Source: Halobacteriales archaeon QS_9_67_15
Lineage (GTDB): Archaea; Halobacteriota; Halobacteria; Halobacteriales; Haloarculaceae
Direction: 5' to 3'
Assembly (NCBI GenBank): GCA_003023165.1
Contig: PXSD01000018.1
Coordinates: forward strand, 10,755-20,142
DNA: 9,388 nt
Shown piece after piece: positions 1-5,488 of this stretch; the stretch's first letter is position 1, and each line of letters starts with the position of its first letter. The position numbers and the translations under genes were made by a program. The notes below the pieces were generated by a model that was given only the letters and a program-made list of their open reading frames with translations, was not told the DNA's origin and made no database searches.

Positions 1-269
1 CCGACCGCGAGCGCGGCGGCGATGCGCCGGTTGCGCGTCGATGCGCTCGCCGGGTCCGTGCGGACGAGCGCGTACAGCGAGGCGTTGATCCAGATAAATG
101 GATAGAGCCACATGCGTAGGCCGAGACCGGAGTTGAGCGTCTGCGACCCGAACAGGGCGTACGCGAGCAGGAGGACGACCTCGGTGTTGAGTATCAGCGC
201 GCCCCACAGTAGTGTCCCGCGGCGCGGGCGGAGCCTGTCACCGAGCGCGCTGGTGTCGAGCGTTGACAT
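1..269 (-). CDS. Small hypothetical membrane protein, C-terminus cut by window edge
   Basis: The frame opens with ATG at 269 and runs without a stop to the left edge, giving the first 89 residues. It begins MSTLDTSALGDRLRPRRG, a polar N-terminus, then shows two hydrophobic stretches that look like membrane helices, about residues 19-37 and 50-70. The second contains an aromatic run (MWLYPFIWIN). I recognise no domain and assign no function. The ATG lies 2 bases after the stop codon of the heme A/O synthase gene, so the two are almost certainly co-transcribed and probably translationally coupled. By position, a role in heme or oxidase assembly is plausible but only inferred. The reading frame is well supported by the tight spacing and hydrophobic pattern. 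Confidence 0.72.
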   Translation of the reverse strand, partial: MSTLDTSALGDRLRPRRGTLLWGALILNTEVVLLLAYALFGSQTLNSGLGLRMWLYPFIWINASLYALVRTDPASASTRNRRIAAALAV

Positions 270-271
270 GA

Positions 272-1714
272 TTAGAGGGCGAGTGCGTCGACGACGATGG
301 CCAACAGGAGCGTCCCGAGGTAGGCGTTCGAGGCGTGGAACGCCCGGAACGCCGCCGACTCGGTGCGCTCGCGGTGCAGCCGGAGGACGGCCCAGAGGAA
401 GACGCTGCCGAACAGGCAGGTCGTCGCCGCGTACACCCAGCCGAGGTCCGTCAGCGCCGCCAGCCCGACGGCCGCGACGAGCGTCGCCGCGAGGTAGTAG
501 AGGATGTGCTTGCGAGTCGCCGCCTCGCCGCGGACGACCGGCATCATCGGGAACCCGCCCTTGGCGTAGTCCTCCTTGTAGGCGAGCGCGAGGTTGTAGA
601 AGTGCGCCGGCGTCCACAGGAAGATGACGCCGGCGAGGGCCAGCCCCGGCATGCCGAAGCCGCCGGTGACCGCCGCCCAGCCGATGAGCGCGGGGAGCGC
701 GCCCGCGAACCCGCCGATGACCGTGTTCTGGACGGTGTTGGGTTTGAGCACCAGCGTGTAGATGACGCTGTAGAAGAGGATGGCCGACAGGCCGAGCGCG
801 GCCGCGAGCAGGTTCACGCCCGCGAACACCGCGAGCGAGAGTCCGGCGAGGGCGACGCCGAACGCGACCGCTCGGCGGACCGGGATCTGGTGAGTCGCGA
901 TCGGTCGGTCCGACGTGCGGTCCATCTTCTTGTCCGTCTCGCGTTCGAGGACGTGGTTGAACGTCCCCGACGCGCCGATGGCGAGGACGCCACCACCGAG
1001 GGTAAGCACGACCGTCCGGACGGTCAGGTCCGCGCCGCCGGCAGCCGCCAGCGCCATCCCCGCGGCGGCGACGAGACAGAGCAGCCACATCAGGCGCGGT
1101 TTCGTCAGGCGGAAGTACGCCGACGCGGTCCCAGCGACGCGCTTCCCGAACGAGAGGTCGGCCGGCGACGCGGCCGGAGAGTCGGCGGTCGCGTTCGGGT
1201 CTGTCTCGGAGGCGTCCGCGATGTCGACGCCCGGCTCGACCGCCCACCCGTCGTCGGGCGCGTCGGCGGTCTCGGGCTCGAGCTCCCACGCGAGCGCGAC
1301 GACGAGCGCCGAGAACAGGACCATCCCGACGACCAGATGGGCACCCGTCGAGAGAGCGGTCTGACCGCCCGTCGCGACGAACGCGCCCAGCCCGACCTGG
1401 ACGGGGAAGAGCACGACGCCGAGCCCGACTGCGGCGAGGACGCGGCGCCGGATGCGTCCGCGTTCGTGGACGGCGGCGACCGCGGTCGCGAGCGCGAGGC
1501 CGCCGACGAGCAGCGCGACGGTCCGGTGACCCCAGGCGACGAGGAGCGCGGGCTCCGAGAGCGTGACCGGCCCCTGACAGACCGGCCACGCTGAACACGC
1601 GCGGGCGGCGTCTGCGATCGACGCCGTCGCCCCGGCGGCGACGAGCAGGTAGACGCCCATCGCTGTGGCTGCGAGGAGGTTCGAGAAGTCCGGTGATAGT
1701 GCGCGTTTGGACAC
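272..1714 (-). CDS. ctaB: Bifunctional heme A synthase (CtaA half) / heme O synthase (protoheme IX farnesyltransferase, CtaB)
   Basis: A 480-residue integral membrane protein made of two fused enzymes. Residues ~10-145 resemble a four-helix CtaA/COX15 unit: a Cys pair at 40 and 46 (ACSAWPVC), His63 in WGHRT, the QVGLGAFVATGG stretch, and His126 in GAHLVVG. CtaA oxidises heme O to heme A. An acidic, Ala/Asp-rich linker (~146-190) leads into a UbiA-type prenyltransferase. Its first Asp-rich site is N253-D261-D265 in NHVLERETDKKMDRT, followed by LKPNTVQNTVIGG and WTPAHFYNLALAYKEDY near 367-383. CtaB farnesylates protoheme to heme O, so one chain can carry both steps. The frame also opens further upstream at GTG 1756 (494 residues), but I prefer GTG 1714: the extra 14 residues (MRTPRSRGNSGGFN) lack membrane character, and a G-run precedes 1714. 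It is divergent from coxB, whose oxidase would use heme A. Confidence 0.93.
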   Translation of the reverse strand: MSKRALSPDFSNLLAATAMGVYLLVAAGATASIADAARACSAWPVCQGPVTLSEPALLVAWGHRTVALLVGGLALATAVAAVHERGRIRRRVLAAVGLGVVLFPVQVGLGAFVATGGQTALSTGAHLVVGMVLFSALVVALAWELEPETADAPDDGWAVEPGVDIADASETDPNATADSPAASPADLSFGKRVAGTASAYFRLTKPRLMWLLCLVAAAGMALAAAGGADLTVRTVVLTLGGGVLAIGASGTFNHVLERETDKKMDRTSDRPIATHQIPVRRAVAFGVALAGLSLAVFAGVNLLAAALGLSAILFYSVIYTLVLKPNTVQNTVIGGFAGALPALIGWAAVTGGFGMPGLALAGVIFLWTPAHFYNLALAYKEDYAKGGFPMMPVVRGEAATRKHILYYLAATLVAAVGLAALTDLGWVYAATTCLFGSVFLWAVLRLHRERTESAAFRAFHASNAYLGTLLLAIVVDALAL

Positions 1715-1733
1715 GTTGAAGCCCCCGCTGTTA

Positions 1734-1749
1734 CCCCGACTTCGGGGCG
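1734..1749. repeat. Small G+C hairpin just upstream of the heme synthase start
   Basis: CCCCGA and TCGGGG pair as a 6-bp stem with a 2-base spacer, or a 5-bp stem with a 4-base loop. It lies about 20 bases upstream of the preferred GTG start at 1714 on the minus strand. It could be a leader hairpin affecting translation, or chance in a GC-rich genome. It is part of the reason the start of this gene is uncertain. Confidence 0.3.
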
Positions 1750-1867
1750 TTCGCACTTAGTGTCCGCGCTTCGTCGCCGTCCGCGCTCGCGAGCCCCGCG
1801 CACGTTCGGGGAAACGGTCATTCCGCGGTGTCATCACGTTCCCGACATGGAGGCGGGATTCAGCACG

Positions 1868-1875
1868 TTAATATG
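1868..1875 (+). promoter_or_regulatory. TATA-like promoter element of coxB
   Basis: TTAATATG is the only AT-rich octamer in a GC-rich gap and is centred about 30 bases before the coxB ATG at 1902. That spacing predicts a transcription start within a few bases of the ATG, hence a leaderless mRNA, the common haloarchaeal arrangement. The element is nearly symmetric (ATATTAA on the other strand), so it might also serve the divergent heme synthase gene with a long leader. Otherwise nothing stands out in the 1757-1901 gap. Confidence 0.6.
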
Positions 1876-1901
1876 CGGACAATCCCAAGCCCGACTTACG
1901 A

Positions 1902-2681
1902 ATGAAGGGTAAACGCGTCGCACTCCTGGCGCTGTTCGCGGCCGCCCTGGCAGCGATGGCGATAGAGCCCGCCGCCGCCCAGTCGGCCGACACCACGACG
2001 GAACGGCTCATCTGGGACCTGAACAACCAACTGTTGTACATCGCCGTCCCGATCACGGTGCTCGTCGAGGCGATCCTCTTCTACACCGTCTGGAAGTACC
2101 GGAACAACGAGTCGCCGCTCCCGACGAAGGAGAACCGGCGCCTCGAGATCACCTGGACCGTCGCGACGGCCGTCATCCTGCTGTTCGTCGGCGTCGCCTC
2201 CTACCAGGTGCTCGCGGAGCCGTACGTGACGGCGACATCCGCCGACTCGGGCGTCGACACCGTCGCCGAGGACGAGGAGGTCATGGAGGTACAGGTGACC
2301 GCCCAGAAGTACAACTGGCAGTTCTACTACCCCGAACAGGACGTCACGAGCGCGAACACGCTGGTGATACCGGAGGAACAGCCGGTGCGGTTGAACATCA
2401 CGTCCAAGGACTGGCTCCACGCGTTCCACGTCCCCTCGATGGGACTGAAGTCCGACGCGTTCCCCGGCCAGTCGAACTACATCCTCACCAAGGCGACCGA
2501 CACGGGCGAACACCAGCTGTACTGCGCCGAGTACTGCGGCGCCGGGCACTCCCAGATGCTCGGCACCGTCGAAGTACGCAGCCAGGACGAGTTCCGGACC
2601 TGGATGAACGAGAACAGTGAGTCGGCCGACATGAGTGCGAACGAGTCGACCGGCAACGGGACGAGCGCCATCTCGCCCTGA
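1902..2681 (+). CDS. coxB: Cytochrome c oxidase subunit II (CuA-containing)
   Basis: A 259-residue subunit II of a heme-copper terminal oxidase, which accepts electrons at the binuclear CuA centre and passes them to subunit I. Residues 1-26 form a signal peptide ending AAA before QSAD. Two membrane helices follow (~44-64 and 85-105), then a cupredoxin domain on the outer face. CuA ligands are all visible: His173 in DWLHAFHVPSMGLK, then Cys208, Glu210, Cys212, His216 and Met219 in CAEYCGAGHSQM. The aromatic motif YNWQFYYPE (137-145), used in electron entry, is also present. The C-terminus is a polar Ser/Asn/Asp tail. Length is normal for the family. Subunit I is not in the window and does not follow directly. 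The neighbouring divergent heme A/O synthase suggests an aa3-type enzyme. Confidence 0.97.
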   Translation: MKGKRVALLALFAAALAAMAIEPAAAQSADTTTERLIWDLNNQLLYIAVPITVLVEAILFYTVWKYRNNESPLPTKENRRLEITWTVATAVILLFVGVASYQVLAEPYVTATSADSGVDTVAEDEEVMEVQVTAQKYNWQFYYPEQDVTSANTLVIPEEQPVRLNITSKDWLHAFHVPSMGLKSDAFPGQSNYILTKATDTGEHQLYCAEYCGAGHSQMLGTVEVRSQDEFRTWMNENSESADMSANESTGNGTSAISP

Positions 2682-2691
2682 CGACACACAG

Positions 2692-2704
2692 ACCGTCTTT
2701 CTTT
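2692..2704 (+). terminator. T-rich terminator after coxB
   Basis: CCGTCTTTCTTT begins 11 bases after the coxB stop. Archaeal termination commonly occurs at short U-rich tracts without a required hairpin, and this is the only T-rich stretch in the region. It probably ends the coxB transcript before the MaoC gene. Confidence 0.45.
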
Positions 2705-2741
2705 ACTGTCCGACTGCTCCGGGAGCGAGGCGCCCGTGAAT

Positions 2742-2779
2742 CCGGCTCGGAGAGCCGCGCCTCTCCGGCCCCGAGCCGG
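2742..2779. repeat. Two-tier inverted repeat between coxB and the MaoC gene
   Basis: CCGGCTCGG (2742-2750) is an exact reverse complement of CCGAGCCGG (2771-2779). Nested inside, GGAGAG (2749-2754) pairs with CTCTCC (2761-2766). The arms overlap by two G bases, so the fold is a 7-bp outer stem plus a 6-bp inner stem with a bulge. It sits between the T-rich tract and the MaoC promoter, so it may be a transcription barrier, a regulator site, or an mRNA-stabilising hairpin. Confidence 0.5.
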
Positions 2780-2787
2780 TTAGTGGG

Positions 2788-2795
2788 CTTTTGAA
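2788..2795 (+). promoter_or_regulatory. Probable TATA element of the MaoC gene
   Basis: CTTTTGAA is centred about 28 bases upstream of the ATG at 2819 in otherwise GC-rich DNA, the spacing expected for a leaderless archaeal transcript. The match to a TATA box is weak. Confidence 0.35.
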
Positions 2796-2818
2796 CGAGC
2801 CGTTCGTACGAGCGCGCA

Positions 2819-3256
2819 ATGGACTACTTCGAGGACCTCACCGTCGGCGAGACCGCCGAGTTCGGCACCTACGAGGTGACCGCCGACGAGATGACGAGCT
2901 TCGCCGAGCAGTACGACCCACAGCCCTTCCACACGGACCCGGAGGCCGCCGCCGAGACCCCGTTCGGGGGCCTCGTCGCCAGCGGCTGGCACACCGCGTC
3001 GGTGACGATGCGGCTGCTCGTCGACGATCACCTCTCCGAGGGAGCGGCGCGCGGCGCGCTCGGTGTGGACGACCTCCGGTGGCGCCGGCCAGTCAGACCC
3101 GGCGACGAGCTGACCGTCCGGACCGAGATCGTCGACAAGGAGGACTGGGACGACGAGAACGGTCTCGTCTCAATCGAGATCACGACCGAAGTCGACGGTG
3201 AGACAGTCCTCTCGATGGTCGGGCTCGTCCTCTACGAGTGTCGCGACCCGGCGTGA
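2819..3256 (+). CDS. MaoC-family (hotdog-fold) enoyl-CoA hydratase/dehydratase
   Basis: A 145-residue single-hotdog protein of the MaoC / (R)-specific enoyl-CoA hydratase type. The hydratase-2 signature is clear: YDPQPFHTDPEAA with catalytic Asp33 and His38, followed by FGGLVASGWHT (49-59). The RRPVRPGDEL segment is the usual beta-strand after the hot-dog helix region. Such enzymes add water to, or remove it from, 2-enoyl/3-hydroxyacyl-CoA thioesters. In haloarchaea they are linked to beta-oxidation-like pathways or PHA monomer supply; the substrate here cannot be told from sequence. Length is typical of the single-domain form, which works as a dimer. The gene stands alone between coxB and a convergent regulator (42-bp gap), so the context does not fix the pathway. 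ATG 2819 fits both the N-terminus MDYFEDLTVGE and the TATA spacing. Confidence 0.92.
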   Translation: MDYFEDLTVGETAEFGTYEVTADEMTSFAEQYDPQPFHTDPEAAAETPFGGLVASGWHTASVTMRLLVDDHLSEGAARGALGVDDLRWRRPVRPGDELTVRTEIVDKEDWDDENGLVSIEITTEVDGETVLSMVGLVLYECRDPA

Positions 3257-3298
3257 GACGACTGCGAAGAGAGTGTGGCGGGAGAGACGGCGCCGCAC

Positions 3299-3574
3299 TC
3301 AGTTCCCGGCGACGAGGCCGGCTTCGGGCGCTCCCTCGCGTTCCGTGTAGTCCTGGAGGAATCGTTCGCCGCGCTCCGTGATCCGGTAGACGACCTCCGC
3401 ACTGACCGGTTCGATGAGGTCGTCCTCGACCAGTCTCTCGACCCGTCGCTCGGTGTACTCTGTCGGCATTCCCAGACGGTTGGCGATGATCGGAACGTAC
3501 GTCGGTCGCTCGTCGGAGAGGTGACTCAGGATCGCTGCGTCCGCGCCGCGGAACCAGTCCGGGTGCTGTGACAT
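3299..3574 (-). CDS. Small winged helix-turn-helix transcriptional regulator
   Basis: A 91-residue protein with the size and pattern of haloarchaeal PhiH1-repressor/MarR-like winged-helix proteins. Residues ~10-21 form helix 1 (ADAAILSHLSDE). Residues 26-50 hold the helix-turn-helix (IIANRLGMPTEYTERRVERLVEDDLI) and 54-72 the wing and following strand (VSAEVVYRITERGERFL). A short tail follows. It has no visible ligand or metal domain, so it is probably a DNA-binding dimer; the target is unknown. The frame extends 14 residues upstream to 3616, but I chose ATG 3574 because a TATA-like element at 3609-3614 lies about 36 bases before it, and that element would fall inside the longer gene. It is divergent from the broken HalX regulator (126-bp gap) and convergent with the MaoC gene. 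Confidence 0.8.
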   Translation of the reverse strand: MSQHPDWFRGADAAILSHLSDERPTYVPIIANRLGMPTEYTERRVERLVEDDLIEPVSAEVVYRITERGERFLQDYTEREGAPEAGLVAGN

Positions 3575-3602
3575 CGGTCTACCCAGCGTACAATGTGCCT
3601 TG

Positions 3603-3614
3603 TTTACGTATAAC
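3603..3614 (-). promoter_or_regulatory. TATA-like promoter of the winged-helix gene
   Basis: On the minus strand the sequence reads GTTATACGTAAA. The AT-rich core at 3609-3614 is about 36 bases upstream of ATG 3574, predicting a leader of roughly ten bases. It supports the shorter start. The rest of the 3575-3699 gap holds only a short possible hairpin (GCCCG ... CGGGC near 3621-3638) and no gene. Confidence 0.45.
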
Positions 3615-3699
3615 ACTATCGCCCGAATACTCCGGGCGGGTCAGAGTCGCCCCACGGCAACAGCCAAAACCCGACAAGTCCTAAGAGGGGAGAAGGGAC

Positions 3700-4093
3700 G
3701 TGACAGGGAGTATCGACGGTCGGCCGACGGTACTCGTCGTAGACGACGAGACGGAGACGCTCCCGTCGACGCCCGACCGACAGCTCGACACGAAACGGTC
3801 GAGCGACCCGAAGCTATAGTAGAATTTGAAAGCGTTTGCACGGTCGATCGCACGAGGTCGTGCGATCGTCCGAGCGATGTCTTTCAAATTCTACTATAGA
3901 GGGCTTCTTCGCCGTCGTCTCGAAGCTCGCCGTCATCGAGTCGGAGCTCACGCCCGCAGAACTCGCCGAGGGCGGCGAGTACGAGCGGCACAAGCGCGAG
4001 GCCGAGCGACTGGGACGCGAACTGCAGAAGTCCTACGACGACTTCGCGGAGATCGTCGACACGTTCAGAGACACCGGCCGCAACTCGAAGTAG
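3700..4093 (+). pseudogene. HalX-domain response regulator, receiver mostly deleted and interrupted by a MITE
   Basis: GTG 3700 follows a purine-rich GAGGGGAGA stretch, and an in-frame TAA at 3682 excludes an earlier start. The first ~19 codons read VTGSIDGRPTVLVVDDETET, the first strand and acidic pocket of a two-component receiver domain. The frame then jumps to TPDRQLDTKRSSDPKL, which resembles the receiver's end and the linker to HalX. The segment with the phospho-acceptor Asp, roughly 90 or more residues in typical family members, is absent. A TAG inside the MITE (3817-3819) stops the frame. Beyond the MITE, another frame continues EGFFAVVSKLAVIESELTP through YDDFAEIVDTFRD to the stop at 4091-4093, a HalX C-terminal domain. 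Removing 82 bases (80-bp MITE plus one TA) joins the halves as SDPKLEGFFAVVSK with no stop, a 103-residue product. The HalX half has no good start of its own (only TTG 3836, inside the MITE), so it is probably not expressed. Confidence 0.85.
3817..3896. mobile_element. 80-bp palindromic MITE, IS630-like, with TA target duplication
   Basis: Including the flanking bases, 3814-3899 is an 86-bp imperfect palindrome: 36 of 43 base pairs match about its centre. The outer 19 pairs are perfect (CTATAGTAGAATTTGAAAG against its complement), and an inner 11-bp perfect stem flanks a GG loop at 3856-3857. TA at 3815-3816 and 3897-3898 is the target duplication, so the element itself starts TAGTAGAATTTGAAAG. 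The empty site is CTAG. IS630-family elements are known to insert at CTAG and duplicate TA. No transposase is encoded, so it is a non-autonomous element needing one elsewhere in the genome. Its AT-rich ends contrast sharply with the GC-rich surroundings. The family assignment is inferred from target and duplication only. Confidence 0.88.
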
Positions 4094-4129
4094 GCGGATG
4101 AACAGCCGGTCTGGGACGGCGATCGGGTA

Positions 4130-4603
4130 CTACAGGTCGTCCAGCACCGCCCGGACTGCGTCCCAGTCCGGTCGCCCGAACGGGTCGTCGGCGACCCACG
4201 AGTGCCGGACAGTAGTGTTCGTATCGATCACGAACACCGCGCGCTTCGACACGTCGCGGTGGCCCGCGAGTTCGTCGTAGCGGACGCCGTAGCGCTCGCT
4301 GACCGCGCCGTCGCTGTCGGAGAGAAGCGGAAAGGGGATGTCGTACTCCCGGGCGAACGCCTGGTGGCTGAACGCGCTGTCGCGCGAGACCGCGAACACC
4401 GTCGTGTCGCCCGCGACGTCGAACCAGCCGAGGTTCCGGATCGTGCGCAGTTCCTCGGTACAGGCCGGGTGGAAGTCGAACAGGTAGAACGCGAGGACGA
4501 CGGGGCCGCTCCGCGTGTGGTCGGCGAGCATGAACTCGCGGACCTCGTCACCGTCGGTCCCCGGGAGAATGAAGTCGGGCGCGGCGTCTCCGTCTGTGAG
4601 CAT
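4130..4603 (-). CDS. Peroxiredoxin-like (AhpC/TSA, redoxin) protein with variant active site
   Basis: A 157-residue thioredoxin-fold protein of the AhpC/TSA-Bcp type, which would reduce peroxides through a cysteine. Visible family features: GDAAPDFILPGTDG (5-18), strand VVLAFYLF, Cys48 in FHPACTEEL, SRDSAFSHQAFAREY (73-87), FPLLSDSDGAVSERYGV (91-107), and Arg121 in SKRAVFVID, which normally polarises the cysteine. Cys48 is the only cysteine, so any resolving thiol must come from another molecule (1-Cys type). The usual PxxxT/SxxC motif is altered: Leu41 replaces Pro and His45 replaces Thr/Ser. It may therefore be a distinct haloarchaeal subgroup or have another redox role. An alternative GTG start at 4615 would add four residues, but the TATA box near 4637 puts the transcript start close to ATG 4603. 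It converges with the HalX remnant (36-bp gap) and diverges from the 4712 operon. Confidence 0.87.
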   Translation of the reverse strand: MLTDGDAAPDFILPGTDGDEVREFMLADHTRSGPVVLAFYLFDFHPACTEELRTIRNLGWFDVAGDTTVFAVSRDSAFSHQAFAREYDIPFPLLSDSDGAVSERYGVRYDELAGHRDVSKRAVFVIDTNTTVRHSWVADDPFGRPDWDAVRAVLDDL

Positions 4604-4632
4604 CGCTCGTCTCACAGGTTCGGGGGACCCGT

Positions 4633-4641
4633 AGATAAATG
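4633..4641 (-). promoter_or_regulatory. TATA-like promoter of the peroxiredoxin gene
   Basis: The minus strand reads CATTTATCT, centred about 34 bases upstream of ATG 4603 and only 22 upstream of the alternative GTG 4615. Normal archaeal TATA-to-start spacing favours ATG 4603 with a very short leader. It lies in the 108-bp divergent gap shared with the 4712 gene. Confidence 0.5.
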
Positions 4642-4711
4642 GACGGGTGAGGACGTGTCGCCGGAAGCGACAGAGCTATTCGGCCGCGTCCGATATCGAG
4701 TGCCAACACAG

Positions 4712-5488
4712 ATGCTCCAGGGCGCGACGCTCGAACGTGTGGGAATCGACGCGGTCGCTCTCAAGCCCGCCGAGGTCGACGTCGAACGCGCCGTCGACCT
4801 CGACGTAGACACGCTCGCCGTCGACTACGAGGGCCACGAGCACCTGCCAGCCGCCGAGACGCTGGCGGACCTGGCCGCCGAGGCCGACGTGCGCGTCACG
4901 ACGCCCGTCCGCGCCGACGGCTTCGACCCGCTGGGCGACGACGGCCTGGCGAGCGCGCTCCCCGAGCGCGTCCGGCGCGTCCTCGTCGCCGGTCACCCCG
5001 CGTACCTCACCGACACCGAGCGGGAACGGGCAGTCGCGCCGCGCCTGAGCGAGGCCGCCGACCAGTGTCGCGACCCCTGGGTCGGCACCGAAGGGATCGA
5101 GCGGATCGCCCTCGCCGTCGGCGGGACGCAGTTCGAGCTGCTCGGTCCCGGCACCGACCGCCGCCTCCGCGCGCTCAGGCAGGCCGGCTACGACGGCGAG
5201 GTCGCCGTCTACGCGCCGACCGTCCTGACCGACGACGAAGACGGCGTGCTCGATGCACTCGGAGCCTACGCGGCCCGGCGCGGACCCGTCGCCTCGGCGC
5301 TCCCGGACGGCGCACCGACCGACGCCGCCGCCGAGGGGCGCGCTCGCGAAGTCCTCTCGCAGGCCGTCCGCGACTACGGACTCGTCGGCGGGGTCGACGA
5401 CGTGTCCGAGCGCGTCGACGAACTGAAATCTGCCGGGGCGGACCGGATCATCGGCTACCCGGCCCGCGGACTCGACCCGATCCTGTAG
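4712..5488 (+). CDS. Uncharacterised haloarchaeal protein, probable TIM-barrel (luciferase-like?)
   Basis: A 258-residue soluble protein. The frame is open well upstream, but ATG 4712 (MLQGATLERVGIDAVALKP) is the best start: the upstream part overlaps the peroxiredoxin gene and its promoter on the opposite strand. No catalytic motif is certain. Repeated strand-helix units are visible, e.g. DTLAVDYEGHEHL, ADVRVTTPVRADGFDPL, RRVLVAGHPAYLTDTERERAVAPR, GIERIALAVGGTQFELL and GEVAVYAPTVLTDDEDGVLDAL, suggesting an alpha/beta barrel. The end, DYGLVGGVDDVSERVDELKSAGADRIIGYP, resembles the C-terminus of F420-dependent luciferase-like enzymes, where GTPEEVxxRLxELxxAGxD-type segments close the barrel. 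This is a weak inference. The stop codon abuts the next gene's ATG, so it is the first gene of a coupled operon and probably works with the FAD oxidoreductase. No membrane segments or Cys clusters are seen. Confidence 0.8.
   Translation: MLQGATLERVGIDAVALKPAEVDVERAVDLDVDTLAVDYEGHEHLPAAETLADLAAEADVRVTTPVRADGFDPLGDDGLASALPERVRRVLVAGHPAYLTDTERERAVAPRLSEAADQCRDPWVGTEGIERIALAVGGTQFELLGPGTDRRLRALRQAGYDGEVAVYAPTVLTDDEDGVLDALGAYAARRGPVASALPDGAPTDAAAEGRAREVLSQAVRDYGLVGGVDDVSERVDELKSAGADRIIGYPARGLDPIL

Noticed and set aside
335..1594. 419-codon open frame on the plus strand opposite the heme A/O synthase
   Set aside because: Charged, low-complexity Arg/Glu/Asp sequence without motifs; the minus strand encodes an unmistakable membrane enzyme.
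1896..2687. 263-codon minus-strand frame opposite coxB
   Set aside because: It mirrors coxB almost exactly and has no recognisable domain; coxB has all CuA ligands.
3733..3750. Perfect 8-bp inverted repeat CTCGTCGT-AG-ACGACGAG
   Set aside because: It is explained by codons for the receiver strand VLVVDDE (GTC/GAC-type codons are mutually complementary), so it is not evidence for a regulatory site.
3836..4093. A stand-alone 85-residue gene starting at TTG 3836
   Set aside because: The proposed start and first ~20 residues come from the MITE; the rest is the C-terminal HalX domain of the broken gene.
4202..4711. Long N-terminal extension of the 258-residue barrel-like protein
   Set aside because: It overlaps the peroxiredoxin gene and its promoter on the opposite strand and reads as Arg/Val/Glu-rich shadow; ATG 4712 begins the domain-like sequence.
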